NCBI GenBank assembly: GCA_013368325.1
Contig: JAACJK010000015.1
Location: 124,001-188,000, forward strand
From: Ephemerocybe angulata
Lineage: Eukaryota > Basidiomycota > Agaricomycetes > Agaricales > Psathyrellaceae
Direction: 5' to 3'
DNA: 64,000 nt
Shown here one piece after another: positions 44,856-56,543 of this stretch. The notes under the pieces were generated by a model. The model searched no databases. It was given only the letters and a program-made list of their open reading frames with translations, and had not been told where the DNA came from. A program made the position numbers and the translations under genes. Position 1 is the stretch's first letter. Every line of letters starts with the position of its first letter.

Positions 44856-44999
44856 GGAGAAATGATTGGGGTGAGATGAGCTCTGGGAAGAGCGAACTAA
44901 CGAAAGGGTGCATACCATTAAAGAGCGAGAATACTCTGTTACGCCTGCCTATCTCGTCTTAGTAACATCCCAGCCCTAGTCCACACGCAGCAAAACAAT

Positions 45000-45334
45000 C
45001 ATTAGCTCGATAGAACCGAGCCCTGCAGCCAGCGTGAGCCGCAGGTCCTTGGGTGCGGGAGCTGGCGCCCTGGTTTTCATGCGGCTGCGCCAGTCGGGGC
45101 GGTCTAAGAGCTCTTAACGGAGCTCACGAGTGCTGAAGTCTCCGAGTCCGGGCCCCGGCGGTGTTGCGCGTGCTCAGTTCGTCGTTGACGTAGTCGCGTG
45201 GACGGTCCTGTTATGCAACAGCGAGTGTATTGGTAGGTAGGTATGACGGGGAGTCTGGAGATTGATTCTGGCGTTGTGTTTGCTGTGACGAGGAAGACGA
45301 AGGTGAGTGAGAAGGCGAGAATGCCGAGACGCAT
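45000..45334 (-). pseudogene. Small secreted protein family remnant S4
   Basis: The ATG at 45334 gives a signal peptide (MRLGILAFSLTFVFLVTA). After a GCATAACAG acceptor the alternate frame reads RDYVNDELSTR, close to NYVDELATR of S2. Further on STREL, a stop, then ELLDR recalls the core motif. Frame breaks show that it has decayed. It shares the TTGCATAACAG junction with S5, so these two are recent relatives. A TATAAA box lies about 110 nt upstream. Confidence 0.4.
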
Positions 45335-46180
45335 TTTGGCTATTTGGTTGTGTGAAAGGCTTTGAGAACGCTCGGTACCTTGAGTTGAATGAAGCATGAG
45401 AGTGGTTACGACAATAGGATATTCTCGAGGGGACTAGTTTATACCTTTTTGTTCAACCATAAAAGCAAGGACTTCAGTCTGTGCCACTTGTTCAGGTAGT
45501 TAACTTGGACGGGTGATAGGAGGAATGACTGCACATCAATATTAATCTATGTTCTCATGCCTTGCACAATTGGTCGGACTTCCAGTCTATTTGCCTGAGT
45601 CGGTAGTGCGAGTGACAATGCCAGTGTTACGTGGTGAATAATAATCCTAAGTGCAATCAACGCAGCCGCCGAGCTCCAGCTTCCACAAGTAACCACTGCC
45701 GGATGGACGATTCATCTGATCTCTGTTACCTTGAGCCCCCGAGAATGGGGTAGTAGTGTGCACTACCATCACAACGCCGGCCTTCGAACGATCCCCGCGC
45801 GAACCGGCGTCCTTCATTATCGTGGGCGCTCGGTAGTCCTGGGCTCGGGTTAGATGCGGGGGTCTTGTCGCCGACGATGATGGTTTGGAGCAAGGATGCG
45901 TGGGAATGTGTTGCCCGTTCGATGCGTCATTTTAGGCGTGGGGTTAGAGGCGTTGTGGCGGGAAAGGCGAATGTACTTACAGTTTGACCGTGCTCATGAA
46001 ACCATAGAGACACAAACGGCATCTCCCATCGGTGAGCTGTGTATCAGTTGCCATTTCTCGGTTAGTCTCACCGGGGATCATGCTGCACGGTACCAGGATG
46101 GGGGGATGCTCGTTTCCAACCCGTTTCTAGCCAGGTAAGTTTTTCTCCATCGCCTGACTTACTGTAAGCGAACTGAAGTA
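45335..46180. other. Intergenic, nothing supported
   Basis: No domain-bearing frame on either strand. Confidence 0.35.
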
Positions 46181-46183
46181 AGT

Positions 46184-46810
46184 ATCCCCGACGACGTTCC
46201 CCGTGTGATATTTGAGTACTGGACCTTCACACGCGGGCCTGCGTCGATGCCCAATACATTACCTGTGGAGGCTCCTCTTCAACTCACACACATATGCCGA
46301 AGGTGGAGACGTGTAGCGCTCGACTGCGCGTCACTGTGGAAGATACTCCGCATCCGCAAGCCCAGCTGTGTTCTCGACAATGTTACACTTGACCATATGA
46401 AGAGCTGGATCCAAAGCTCCAAGGCAGTGGGCACTCGAGTCCACATACTACGCCAAACATTCGACCTTGATATCTTTAGAGAGAACCAACGTCTTACGGG
46501 ATATCCTCGCCTTCCGACTCCAGATTTCCTCCCGAAGTTGTTCGGCGCAGAGGATGACAAAGGTTCCTAGTTAACTGTGCTCATGCTATTGCATCTGTAG
46601 TATAAGTATGTGGTCAAGCTACCCACGGGCTTGTTCCCGTCGTTGGAGCGCCTGGTGCTTAACCTTGATTTTAACATGATGGGGACGATGGTCGGGTACC
46701 CCCAGTACGTAGACCAGCTCGGCGAAACTGTATCTCGGGAGCTGGGGAGATCGATCGCCGAGTTGGCGGGATTCATCACACCTCTCGCCCATCCTACCCG
46801 AGGGTATAGT
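46184..46810 (+). pseudogene. F-box-like protein fragment
   Basis: IPDDVPRVIFEYW followed by PLQLTHICRRWRRVALDCAS with LWKILRI is the F-box-like pattern of Basidiomycete F-box/LRR proteins. The frame stops at 46568-46570. A second segment (46610 onward) reads LPTGLFPSLERLVLNLDF, a leucine-rich-repeat-like continuation. No complete gene with a start and full LRR array can be built. Such proteins link substrates to SCF ubiquitin ligases. Confidence 0.45.
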
Positions 46811-47195
46811 AAGCTTACAAGTTACCAGATAGATAATACACCCGCTGGCCAGTTCGGCGCCCGTTCACACGACGGCCCGAATATTCTCGCTCATCAGCGT
46901 TGATCAGGGTCGATGCTCTGTGCGCGTGCGCGACAGATATGTCAGCAGACATCTCAGGGTCCTTTGTAAGCGCCCTGTGAGCGCGAAATATTCTGCGGGT
47001 ATGGCGGCGGTGGTCTCGGCTGCACGGATCAAACTGCACCCGGGCTGCGCTAGTACTAGCCTACGAAAAGCATAAAAACTGGGACTCAACGGTCAGTATT
47101 CTACAGTTCCTCTCAGCCTAAACACTCCACTCCAATCCACTTACTTAGCAGTCTCAACCAAGTCTCAACCCACTCCGCGCTAAATTCTATACACC

Positions 47196-47631
47196 ATGCG
47201 CTTCAACGTCCTCGTCCTTGTTCCTACCGTCGTCGCCTTGGCGTCATACGTCCAAGGTCACTACGATGTGAGAAGACTATCTTGAATTTTGACCTACTGT
47301 ACAACTACTGTATACTGACTGCCCTATCGATTATCGCTTCAACAGGAATTTGATACCCGTGAGGCCCGCGAAATCCAGAGCCTCCTCAGACGTTCAGAAA
47401 TCATGGAGGAGCTTGCTGAAATCTCAACGCGCGACCTCATCGATGAGCTCTCCAGCCGCCTAGAGGCTAGACGCACCATGTACCCCTGCTCGAAGTGCGG
47501 CAGAAACTGGAAGTCCGGCGAGTCTGTAGGTGTCTCGACTTTTTGCGGATACTTTTGGCTACGTATCTGACGCTGTTAATTACCACAATCAGGCCGAATC
47601 CTGTTTCGAGTCTCACAAATCTCACAAATGA
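47196..47631 (+). CDS. Small secreted protein of the TRD-DEL/CxxC family, member S3
   Basis: Three exons (47196-47267, 47346-47525, 47593-47631) with 78- and 67-nt GT-AG introns, all phase 0; 96 residues. Signal peptide MRFNVLVLVPTVVALASYVQ. Core RRSEIMEELAEISTRDLIDE then LSSRLEARR, followed by CSKCGRNWKSGES and AESCFESHKSHK. The last exon adds a third Cys and two His, so a C-x2-C...C/H metal site is possible. A TATA-like CATAAAAAC lies about 120 nt upstream. It is the best-preserved member and is on the opposite strand from the other four. Confidence 0.65.
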
Positions 47632-48086
47632 AAGGGCTCGCTATATAAAGTGCCGGATAAATCCGACGGAATGCCGACGGATATGAATAGGCGCCTACGC
47701 AATAGTGACGTGATTCGCGGGTACACGGCCTTTCACTTTTTCCCGGTTGATTCTGAGATGGTCCCACGAGAGTTATTCTGTGTATCGGTTTAGAACAGCG
47801 ATGCGTTGATGCCAGATTGAATCCAATACGTCCGTGATGGGGTCATTCCATGGCGAGTTTGAGAACGGAATCCATATCCTCCGGAGATATCAAGCCAGAT
47901 TAGGGTTAGTCCATTTTCGCTGCTGCCCTCTGCCTCTGCGGTGCATTTCTGCTTCTACTCATTCAAGTTATGGAAGATCGATTCACCAATGCGCAGTGTG
48001 AGCTGTATGAGTGTATTCTCATCGTAATACGCACCCATGAACCAATCTTCCAGATTTTCTTCCTTCTGTCGGTCAACCAGGGCAAG
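47632..48086. other. Intergenic, nothing supported
   Basis: 3' flank of S3 without recognised features. Confidence 0.35.
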
Positions 48087-48555
48087 CACGCTTAAACGCA
48101 CTCAATCTCGTTTAAGCGTGTGTAATACAGTAAACGAGACTTGACGTGTTCGCTTGGAGAAGCCAGATGAGCTGAGTGGGTGTTTAAACAAAATAGAGTT
48201 GTTATTTAAATCGTGGTAAGTGTAGCGTAGGATATTAGCCAGAAAAAAGAGTTTAAACGAATTTGTGCATGTGTCTAGAGTATAGTAAAAGTAGTTAATG
48301 CCAAATCACCTTTATATCGGCAACTTCGTCTCCTGGAATCCCTTCACAGGGGTTGGTATACGACTCTCGCCGAACCCAACGTGATTTCCCTCCAACTTCC
48401 AAGTCGGCTACGCGACTACTGCGTGTATTCTCCTACATTAAATACTAGTCCCTTAGCCCCCTTGTAATCGAGTCTTCCACACCATTTGTGTCATTTAAAC
48501 GTGTTTAAACAACCAGTTTAAACGAGCTCGGTGTTCGAGACATGTGTGTTTAAAG
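48087..48555. repeat. Cluster of GTTTAAAC palindromes and a perfect inverted repeat
   Basis: A perfect 12-bp inverted repeat CACGCTTAAACG/CGTTTAAGCGTG (48087-48098, 48109-48120, 10-nt loop). It is followed by exact GTTTAAAC octamers at 48182, 48251, 48503 and 48516, plus near copies at 48494 and 48547. No coding frame overlaps. Confidence 0.75.
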
Positions 48556-48702
48556 AAATTCGACCCAATGTCTAGAGTCGCACACAAGCCCGATAATCAG
48601 GCATGATGCGGATAAACTTCCATTGAGCTATGTTACAGTGCCTCCCAATCGTTTACAACATTTGTTACGTTTTGTCAACCATGAATATGCATCCACCTCC
48701 AA

Positions 48703-49038
48703 TCAAGCAGTGCTGGTAATTCCATCCTTGATAGCGACCCACGATGGGCGGGCGACAAGAGCGTTGAACCACTTGGAGACATTCGGGCGGCTGTTGATGA
48801 GGTCTCCAAGTCCGGCGCGAAAGAGACGCGTGCCGAATGGGACGTGGTACAAGTCAGCGAGGGTGAGCTCCTATGGGCACATGGCGAAACACGTCAGTAG
48901 GAGTGTCAGAACCTATGGAGTACTCGGGATCCCGGATGGACATACGCTTCCTGCGAGGTACGCCTGCTTGCCGAGGATGCCTTCGTAAACGTCGAGTTTG
49001 ACGTTAAGCTGGTCAATCGCACACTTCACAACCCTCAT
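48703..49038 (-). pseudogene. Glutathione S-transferase C-terminal fragment
   Basis: Two exons joined in frame: 49038-48946 (QLNVKLDVYEGILGKQAYL) and 48870-48703 (ELTLADLYHVPF, then RPNVSKWFNALVARPSW, stop), with a 75-nt GT-AG intron. This is the all-helical C-terminal half of a theta/phi-like GST. The thioredoxin-fold N-terminal half with the glutathione site is absent upstream, so it is a fragment. Confidence 0.6.
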
Positions 49039-51169
49039 TGTTGGGAATCTTCAACGAGTTTCGCCCGCATGAAACATCGTCCAGGTTACGCCCCGAGTAC
49101 TCTCGAAAAGGCTCATGCAGGTTCATCGCGTGCCCGACCTCAACACACCGAATCACATATCGAACCTCCCTCCCCTCGTCACCCTTCCTCCCACCCACAC
49201 CTTTCCTCCAACAAAGACCAGTAGAACACACCCCTCAAGCCCCCACAGTCTACTCTCTAAACTCACTTTTAAACTCTCCTCTCCCACTCACCTCCAATAT
49301 CTATACTCAACCTCCCTCTCGCATATCTAGAGCAGACGGGCGACGCAGTGATGTGCAGCGGTCACCAGCTCTAGAGACAGGAGAGGGAAGAGAGAGTAGG
49401 AGGGCGTAACAGAGGGGGGCGCAGGCAAAGGAGATGCACTGCAGTGGGAGTGAGGGATGATTGGGTCGTGACGAGGGCTACATCACACTCCGCCATGGTC
49501 CACGCAAGCAGCACCAACATAACGAAGGGAACTCGCTTACCTTGACCAGCACGCCATCCTAATCACCGCCCGCCATGCTCTCGCATCACCCTCGCTCGTT
49601 GCCGAGCTCCAACAACGTCCACCCTAAGTATTTCGTCGTCGTGGTATGTCGGCCTTCTCGTCGCTATGTCCTCCGTCCATCAACCCATCGCCTCCATCCT
49701 TCCCTATGCACCACTTCATTCCACCACACCCCATCCCCGCCCTTCGTCCTCCCCACCAATTATCGCCCGTCTTCACCACCAATTATCGCCTCTGATCCTC
49801 TCGCCGCCCCGCAGTAACCCGCCCGTATCCGTAGTCGCAGTTGTCCATAGTCATTAGTCGCGCACATCTGTAGTAGCAAGTAGAACACACACTCCACGGC
49901 CCCGTTGCGCCGAGGGGGACATCGACGACCACCAGCCATAAAGCGATAGGCGCCGAAAAACCAATCCACGATCGACCAACCACGAACGAACCAATCACAC
50001 AAAACCCCTCCCGCTCGGCTTCCCCACTTCTCGCCTACACCTTCCTCCCCACATCAACCGGTACCACCCCAACACACCACCCCACTCTCCACCGTCCCAC
50101 TCTCCACCGTCCCACTCTCCACCGCCCCACTCTCTACCGTCCCACCCCATCGCACTCTCCACCATCCCACTCTCCAACCTCTCCCACAAACTCGTTCTCA
50201 GCCAGAACCCGGACGATGATGTCGAGGCGCTTACGGCTTGCGAATGAATGAAGGCGAATGGTACAAGGGCGCGAGGGTCTGAACTCGACGGGGAATTTGG
50301 TGGTTGAGGGCGAGGATGGATGTCGAATGGAAGGTGCTTTGGTGCTGCAGGTCGGTGGTCAAGAATGATAAAGCGACAACCACGAACGGAACAATGCATG
50401 CGCACACGTGAGCTCAAATCCAAGGATAATCGAGGATTTGGAGTCGAGCTATCGAGGGTCGAGGACGAAAAGGAACGGAACGACGATGGACGGAAGCACG
50501 CACACCCGAACCCCCTCGTCCCTCATCACAGACCCCACCTAAGTACGTCTTCCCTCCCACAACAACCAGCACCACACCCAGCACAGCCCTCAAACTCCCA
50601 CCAGGCCCTTGTCCCACCCTCCAACCTCTCCTCCAAACTCAAACTCGGTGGTGATAAGCCCGGAGAAAAGGTGTGTCAATACCGAGGTCGAGGCGAGGGT
50701 TGATCCCAGCATCACACGAAGGGCGTTCTCCTCGTAGAAACCTGACTAGGCGAGGGCGGGTGCAAGTAGGGCGGTGTAGCCGAGGTAGCGGGCGACAAGG
50801 GTGTGAAGTGCCCAGAGCGATGGGCCATGCGCTCGAAAGCAGCATCGACGGCGGCATTGGTGAGGGTGAGGGCGGCGGCAGCGCTGTCGAACATGCTGGG
50901 GACACTCAATGCGAGCTGAGCTGTTGGGTTGCGCGGGCACACTGTGTCTGCGTCCGGAGGGTGTGTAAGGGTGTGTTGCGAGCTGTTAGCTGGACAAATG
51001 GGAGAATGCGAGCACCCGACGAGCGGGCAATGTTCCGGCAACAGATCGGGCTTTGTCGTCGCTGGTGGCCTCGACTGCACGACATCATCCTGCTGTAGAA
51101 CACCCCACGGTGGCTCGTCATTGTGCAGGGCATTCTTGAGGAGACCCACCCCGCGTCCGTGAGCGATGT
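49039..51169. other. C-rich low-complexity DNA, no gene supported
   Basis: Long Pro/Ser-type frames on both strands reflect composition. A minus-strand frame around 50712-51188 is open but unrecognised. Confidence 0.35.
50078..50185. repeat. 15-bp minisatellite
   Basis: About six imperfect copies of CCACCGTCCCACTCT. Confidence 0.7.
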
Positions 51170-51571
51170 GTTGAAGTACAATGCACATGTCTCCATGGCT
51201 CGCCCATTGTTCTCTCCATCTTCACACGGGCGCTGCCTCTTTCAAACTTTTCTATTGTTCTAATGCTTTTTTGTTCTATATATATCCACGATCACATTGT
51301 TCATTCATTCCATCATTTCACATATATCACACAGCATTGTTCTCACTTCTATTGTTCCATATTCGTACGTACTTTATTGTTCTCCCGATATGGATCATCT
51401 ATTGTTCCACACAGTATATAGTCTATACTGCAAGTGGGTAGTTCCCTTATCGAACTATCTCCCACTTGCAGGTGCATCATGCTGTATTTCTCTTTATCTT
51501 ACTTGACTAATATATCGAACTATCTCCCACTTGCAGTGGCTTCAACGACTTATAAACTTAGCAGTTTATCA

Positions 51572-51586
51572 AGTTATGAGCCCCGG
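51572..51586 (+). other. Copia-2 primer-binding site, half-tRNA type
   Basis: AGTTATGAGCCCCGG follows the LTR end. GTTATGAGCCC is the complement of the initiator-Met tRNA anticodon arm, so priming by a cleaved tRNA is likely. It fixes the LTR end at 51571. Confidence 0.6.
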
Positions 51587-51892
51587 GCTCCTCTGATACA
51601 CCACACCACACGTTATCAGACACCGCGTTCTATACGCTATCACTGCCCACTCGTCACTCTTCACTCGGTCACACCTCGCTCCATCACAGCTTCGTGTCGT
51701 TCATCGACGCCTTGCTCCAGCTCCACATCACACGCCCAGCCGCGTGTTTGATCTCGCTTCTGCTATTTTGGTACTTCTTGACGGATTCTTCCGTCCGGAA
51801 TCCCTCTTAGCATTCCCTCACTTCTGTGGTGATTCTCGCCCAGAAGTTCCCCTTCTTCCCTCTCCCTCACACATTGTCAATCGATCTCCACC

Positions 51893-54537
51893 ATGTCCTC
51901 GTCCAATGAAACCACCACTTCGCTCGTCCCCCTCAACGTCTACACCATCCAGGAATGGAAGCGTGTATGCATCAACAAGGCGCTTGAGTACGATGCCTAT
52001 GACATCCTCATGGGCATCGAGCCGGAACCAACCACCTCGGACGTTCGCATCATCCAGAGCTTCCGTGGTCGCCGCTCGAAGCTTGTTGGCTACATTCGCT
52101 CCACCCTTGATGCCTCTCAGACTGAGACCCTCCTCTCCGATGTCGCCATCCTCGATCTCCCTGGCACCTGGACCATGCTCCTTGGCCAATACGAGGCCAA
52201 GAACTCCAGCTCCCACATCACCATCCTCCAAGAACTCATCTCCCTCCGCATGAAGTCCTCTGGCTTTGAGGATGAGTCCTATCAAGACTTTGGCTCGCGG
52301 GCTGTTGCCCTTGGTGCACGCCTCACTTCACTGCTTCCCCCTGCTCCATACATGACGAAGGGAAAGTCCAAGGAAGTGGAGGTCAAAGTTGGTGACGCTA
52401 CTGAGAAACGAACGGTGTACAGCGAGCTACCAAACTGGTATGCAGGCTACACTGCGGCACACCTCGCTTGCGACATCTCCGCAGCCATGATTGTCATTGG
52501 GCTCGGAAAGGACGATGAACTCCTTCGCCACACGCTCAACCACATCTCCACCACCGATGGTGAAACCGACCCCTCTGAGATCCTCGAGCACCTTCGCAAA
52601 GCCGACTCCCTTGCTCGCAACACCTCCCTCGCTGCTGGTACCTCCTCTGCTTCTCTTCAGGCTTCATCCAAGCCCAAGAAGACCTACAAGTGCAAGTACC
52701 ATCGATCCAATTCACACACCAACAAGGAGTGTTGCTTCCAGAATGGAAAGGCTCAGGTTGCTGAAGTCGCTCCCCAGTCTCCTGCTATGCTGCAGGAGAG
52801 GGCCCTCATGGCACAGGTCGCTCACATCGCAAGTCCTCTCACCTGTCAGATTCCCTCTACACCCACTGACTCATCATGGAACACAGACTCAGGAGCTTCC
52901 TCACATATGACGCCCCATCGCGAGTGGATCCACAACATGGTCAAGGTGAAGGTCCCCATCAAACTCGCTAATCACGAGATTGTATGGGCGATCGGGATGG
53001 GTACTGTGTACTTTACACCGAGGATCAATGGGAGGACTGGGCAGACTGTTGTGTTCGAGAATGTACTATATGTCCCTGATTTGCAATCCAACCTCTTCTC
53101 TCTTCTATACATCGTTCGTCACTGCGGAGTCCGGATCGTCATCGAAGACTCCACACTAGAGTTCTTCAAGAAGGGTCAGCTAATCCTAACAGCTACCATT
53201 CGCGGAACCACTGGCACTCTCGACGGAACCACACTGATAAACACACAGTCAGCAGTGTTCTTCACGACGAAGGTAGACAAGGAGCTGCTCCATCAGCGAC
53301 TTGGCCACATCGGCAAGGATCGCCTAGACACACTCCTTCGACAGGAGCTAGGCACAGGGATACTCGTCAAGGACGGTACTACGATGAAGGACTTCTGCAA
53401 TGACTGCATCGCAGGGAAGCAGCACCGAGACCCCTTCCCTTCTCTCTCTCAGCATCGCGCCAACGGACTCCTCGATCGAATCCACTCCGACATTCACGGA
53501 CCACTACCACGAACACCATCTGGTTTCGAGTACTGGTTCACCTTCATCGACGACTATTCCCGCTTCAAACGAGTATACGCTCTAAAGCGCAAGTCAGAGG
53601 TGTTCCAGAAGTTCCAGGAGTTTGTCGCTGAGTGCGAACGAGTACACGGGTTAAAGGTCAAGGAGCTTCGAGATAACAAAGGGGGTGAATATATTGGGAA
53701 CGACTTCACAAAATGGTGCACAGATCGTGGTATCACACGCCAACACACAGTCAAGGTGACACCCAGCAGAACGGTGTGGCTGAACGCCTCAACCGCACTC
53801 TCGCTGAAGGTGTCATTGCCATGCTTAACCAAGCAAAGCTCCCTGCATCCTTCTGGGCACAGGCTGTGTTGTATCTCACGGACATCTTGAATGCCACACC
53901 CTCATCAGCACTCTCCAAAACCACATCCTACGAAGTCTGGCACAAGCAGAAACCTGACTTGTCTGTCTATCGAGTCTTTGGCTGCCGAGCTTTCGTTAAC
54001 ATTGCTCGGAAGGATCGCAAGAACCTCCAATCTCACACGGAGCCTTGCATCTTCATTGGCTTTGAAACAGGCTACAAAGGATGGAGGGGCTACAATCCTA
54101 TCACGAAGAAGGCACACATCTCATGCGACATCATCTTCGATGAGAACATGTTCCCCAGTCTCTCAATCACTACGCCGGCACCAGCACACACACCCATTGG
54201 CCTTGGGGATATCTGCCCTGACCTCGAGGATGAGGATGATGACGCACCACCTCCTGCACCTCTTGCACCTCTTGCACCTCTTGCACCTCTTGCACCTCCT
54301 GCACCTCCTGCACCTCCTGCACCTCCTGCACCTCCACGAGCACCTCCATCAGACGAGGACTCATCTGACGAGGATGATGAGGACGATGAGGATGATGAGG
54401 ATGATGAGGATGATGAGGATGATGAGGACGATGATGACGAGGACAACAGCAGCGCCCAACAAGCGCCACCACATACACCTTCCCAAACCATGGACCTGAA
54501 AGCTCTCGGCAAGCAAACAGCGTCTCTGTCATAAACA
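51893..54537 (+). pseudogene. Copia-2 Gag-protease-integrase, frameshifted and truncated
   Basis: ATG at 51893. Gag UBN2-like domain; Cys/His motif CKYHRSNSHTNKEC; protease NTDSGASSHM; pre-integrase LLHQRLGHIG with CNDC; integrase D (HSDIHGPL), D (LRDNKGGEY). Near 53757 one nucleotide is missing and the frame moves; QQNGVAERLNRTL (the Glu of D-D-E) continues in the 53713 frame. The linker carries 9-bp repeats encoding APL/APP (about 54244-54342) and a GATGAGGA-type tract giving Asp/Glu runs (54374-54440). It stops at 54532-54534 before any RT motif. Confidence 0.85.
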
Positions 54538-56522
54538 CCGGTCAGCCTACCTATTTTCTCTTCTTTTCCTTTCATTTCTTCCTTTACTATTCATTCGTGC
54601 GCATTCCTGCACACTCTTGCACACCTTTGCACACCCTTGCACACCTTCACACTGCCTTCGCTCTTCTGAGCCTTCCCCTCACTTCATGCACAGCACGTTC
54701 ATGCTTCCTATTCTCGTGCACAGCACGTTCACACCTTGTTCGCACCTTTGTTCTCAGGCGCACTGCCCGCGCGCTGCCTTTTAGTCATATCGACTCATAT
54801 GGACTCTATTGTTCTTTGGATCATTCTATTGTTCTATTTTCGTTCGAGATCATCTGGACACATATATACTCGTAGCTACTCGTTCATTATTCCCCACTTG
54901 ATCTCTTTGACTATACAGGTACATAGTCGCTTCACTCCTATTCCCTGTATTCTATTTACCTTTGACTATACAGCTCTTGTATCTGCATCGCTGCTCGTTG
55001 CTCGTCTGACCTCCGCTCCTCTGCTCTCTGCTCTCTGCTCGTCGCTCGTCCGACATCAGCCGGCGTCTTCGCCACATTAGATCAAGTCCTCCCAACTGCG
55101 CCGACGTCCATCGTCCTCGCAGCCCTGCTAGCCGGTGATGCGCCTTCAGCGCGTCTACCCACTAAAAATCGCGATTTACCTTAATAAATACGCGATTCCC
55201 ACTGCATATCATCTATCAAAAGACCTGCACCAATGTAAAGGGGAACAAGAGTCAGAGCCGAGCCCAGAGCTGCTGACTTAGCCTCTCTGACCTACGCGCG
55301 GGACTACGAGAAGTGACGAGTAGCCTCAAGCAGGTAAGACCTACCTTCGCGAGACACTTGCTACTTTAAGGAGACACGCGCGGGACAACTATGGGATCGA
55401 CTTGGCAAGTAACGGACATAGGCAGAGTAGTGCATATCAATGGGAAGCCCCCTACCCATCCCTTCGTATCTCGCGAGAACACTCTCGCCACACCCAGAGT
55501 CGAGAGATCACCGTGACATCAGTAGTCGAGAGGGATTGCACCCGAGCCCCTGATAAGCGCCGGAGTATAGCTCCCGCGCGACTTGATCTTCACGAGAGGT
55601 GGCACGTCGAGAGGTCGATCACACCTCGAGATGTTCGCAATCAAACCACGTCTCGGGAAAGTTCTGGGATCGCCATCGGCTGAGGGGAGAACTCAGTACA
55701 GGCACCCGCGTGTAACACAGGAGAGGCGGAACCGGCACATCTTAGGCGCCCGCACGGTCTCCCAGCCCGGGTATCGGAATGATCACCCCCGGCTCCACTC
55801 TATCAGAGGGGAACCACAATCAGAGATAAGAATAGGTCGTCCCACACGAGACGGGTGGCGCGGCGTGTACGAAGAAGTCGGTTGGTGGCAACGGCACAGT
55901 CTTGGGTATTTACCCGGGCGCTAATTGGCCTTGAGTTCAACCTCGAGAGGTCTTCCCTCCTATCTCTATGTTTCACTTGGACTGTTCTGGAATGTATCGC
56001 GATCGCATGTGTTTCTCATCTGTTTGTCTTCGAGCTTGTTTGTAAATATTCGGCATGTACTTAAGTCTCGCGAGTAGTTTAGAGAAAATCAGTTACCCCC
56101 CAGTTTTCATCTTTCAAGTCTCTAAGTCAAAGTCTAAAGTCTAGCCGTCGCGCTATCTGTCTGTCTGTCTGTCTGTCTGGTCGTCGTGCCAATTGTCTTT
56201 AAGTTTTCTGTTCCTTTTGCGAAGCTCTCGAGCCTAGTGAAAGCCCTCTCGTGGTAGCGACCTCGTCCTCCCGAGACCCCACCCTCTCATCGAGAACCTA
56301 TATCACCCCGAAGCGCGGTCGAGTCTAGAACTCCCCTTCAAACTTGCTAGTTGCGAGTACCTTAGAGTCGACCTAGTCCTCTAGTCCAATACATTACTTT
56401 GCCCGCTCTACCTCGAGCGAGTTGCCCCTCAGCTACCCTAGTGTGGTTGTGTGTGTGTTGTGTGTTGTGTTTGTTGTTTTGGTTAGAGGCGTGTTTGGCT
56501 CTTAGCCCCGTAGCCGCACATC
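54538..56522. other. Region between copia-2 and gypsy-3; left LTR/leader of gypsy-3 in part
   Basis: No coding gene supported. It contains (TCTG)6 at 56156-56179 and a GT-rich tract at 56441-56481. The right part probably belongs to the gypsy-3 LTR, which should end near 56523, but its left boundary is not visible. Confidence 0.4.
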
Positions 56523-56525
56523 ATC

Positions 56526-56543
56526 TGGAGCCCACCGCGAGGG
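56526..56543 (+). other. Gypsy-3 primer-binding site
   Basis: TGGAGCCCACCGCGAGGG begins with TGG, complementary to a tRNA CCA end, 2 nt after CA at 56522-56523. The tRNA was not identified. Confidence 0.5.

Larger units (their letters stand above)
51170..54537 (+). mobile_element. Copia-2: truncated Ty1/copia element
   Basis: A putative 5' LTR (about 51170-51571, starting TGTTGAAG, ending TTTATCA), primer-binding site and gag-protease-integrase are present; RT and RNase H are absent. No matching 3' LTR is found. 54600-55050 shares only a general theme (TCTATTGTTCT and a paired short motif). Confidence 0.6.

Noticed and set aside
49166..50700. Pro/Ser-rich ORFs on both strands as genes
   Set aside because: C-rich low-complexity and minisatellite DNA explains them; no start context, introns or domains.
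52491..54499. Alternative-frame ORFs inside copia-2 and those antisense to the polyproteins
   Set aside because: Shadows of gag-integrase frames; His/Met repeat proteins arise from the acidic and Pro/Ala DNA repeats.
54700..55080. 3' LTR of copia-2
   Set aside because: It shares only short motifs with 51170-51571; no extended identity, no TG...CA pair that matches.
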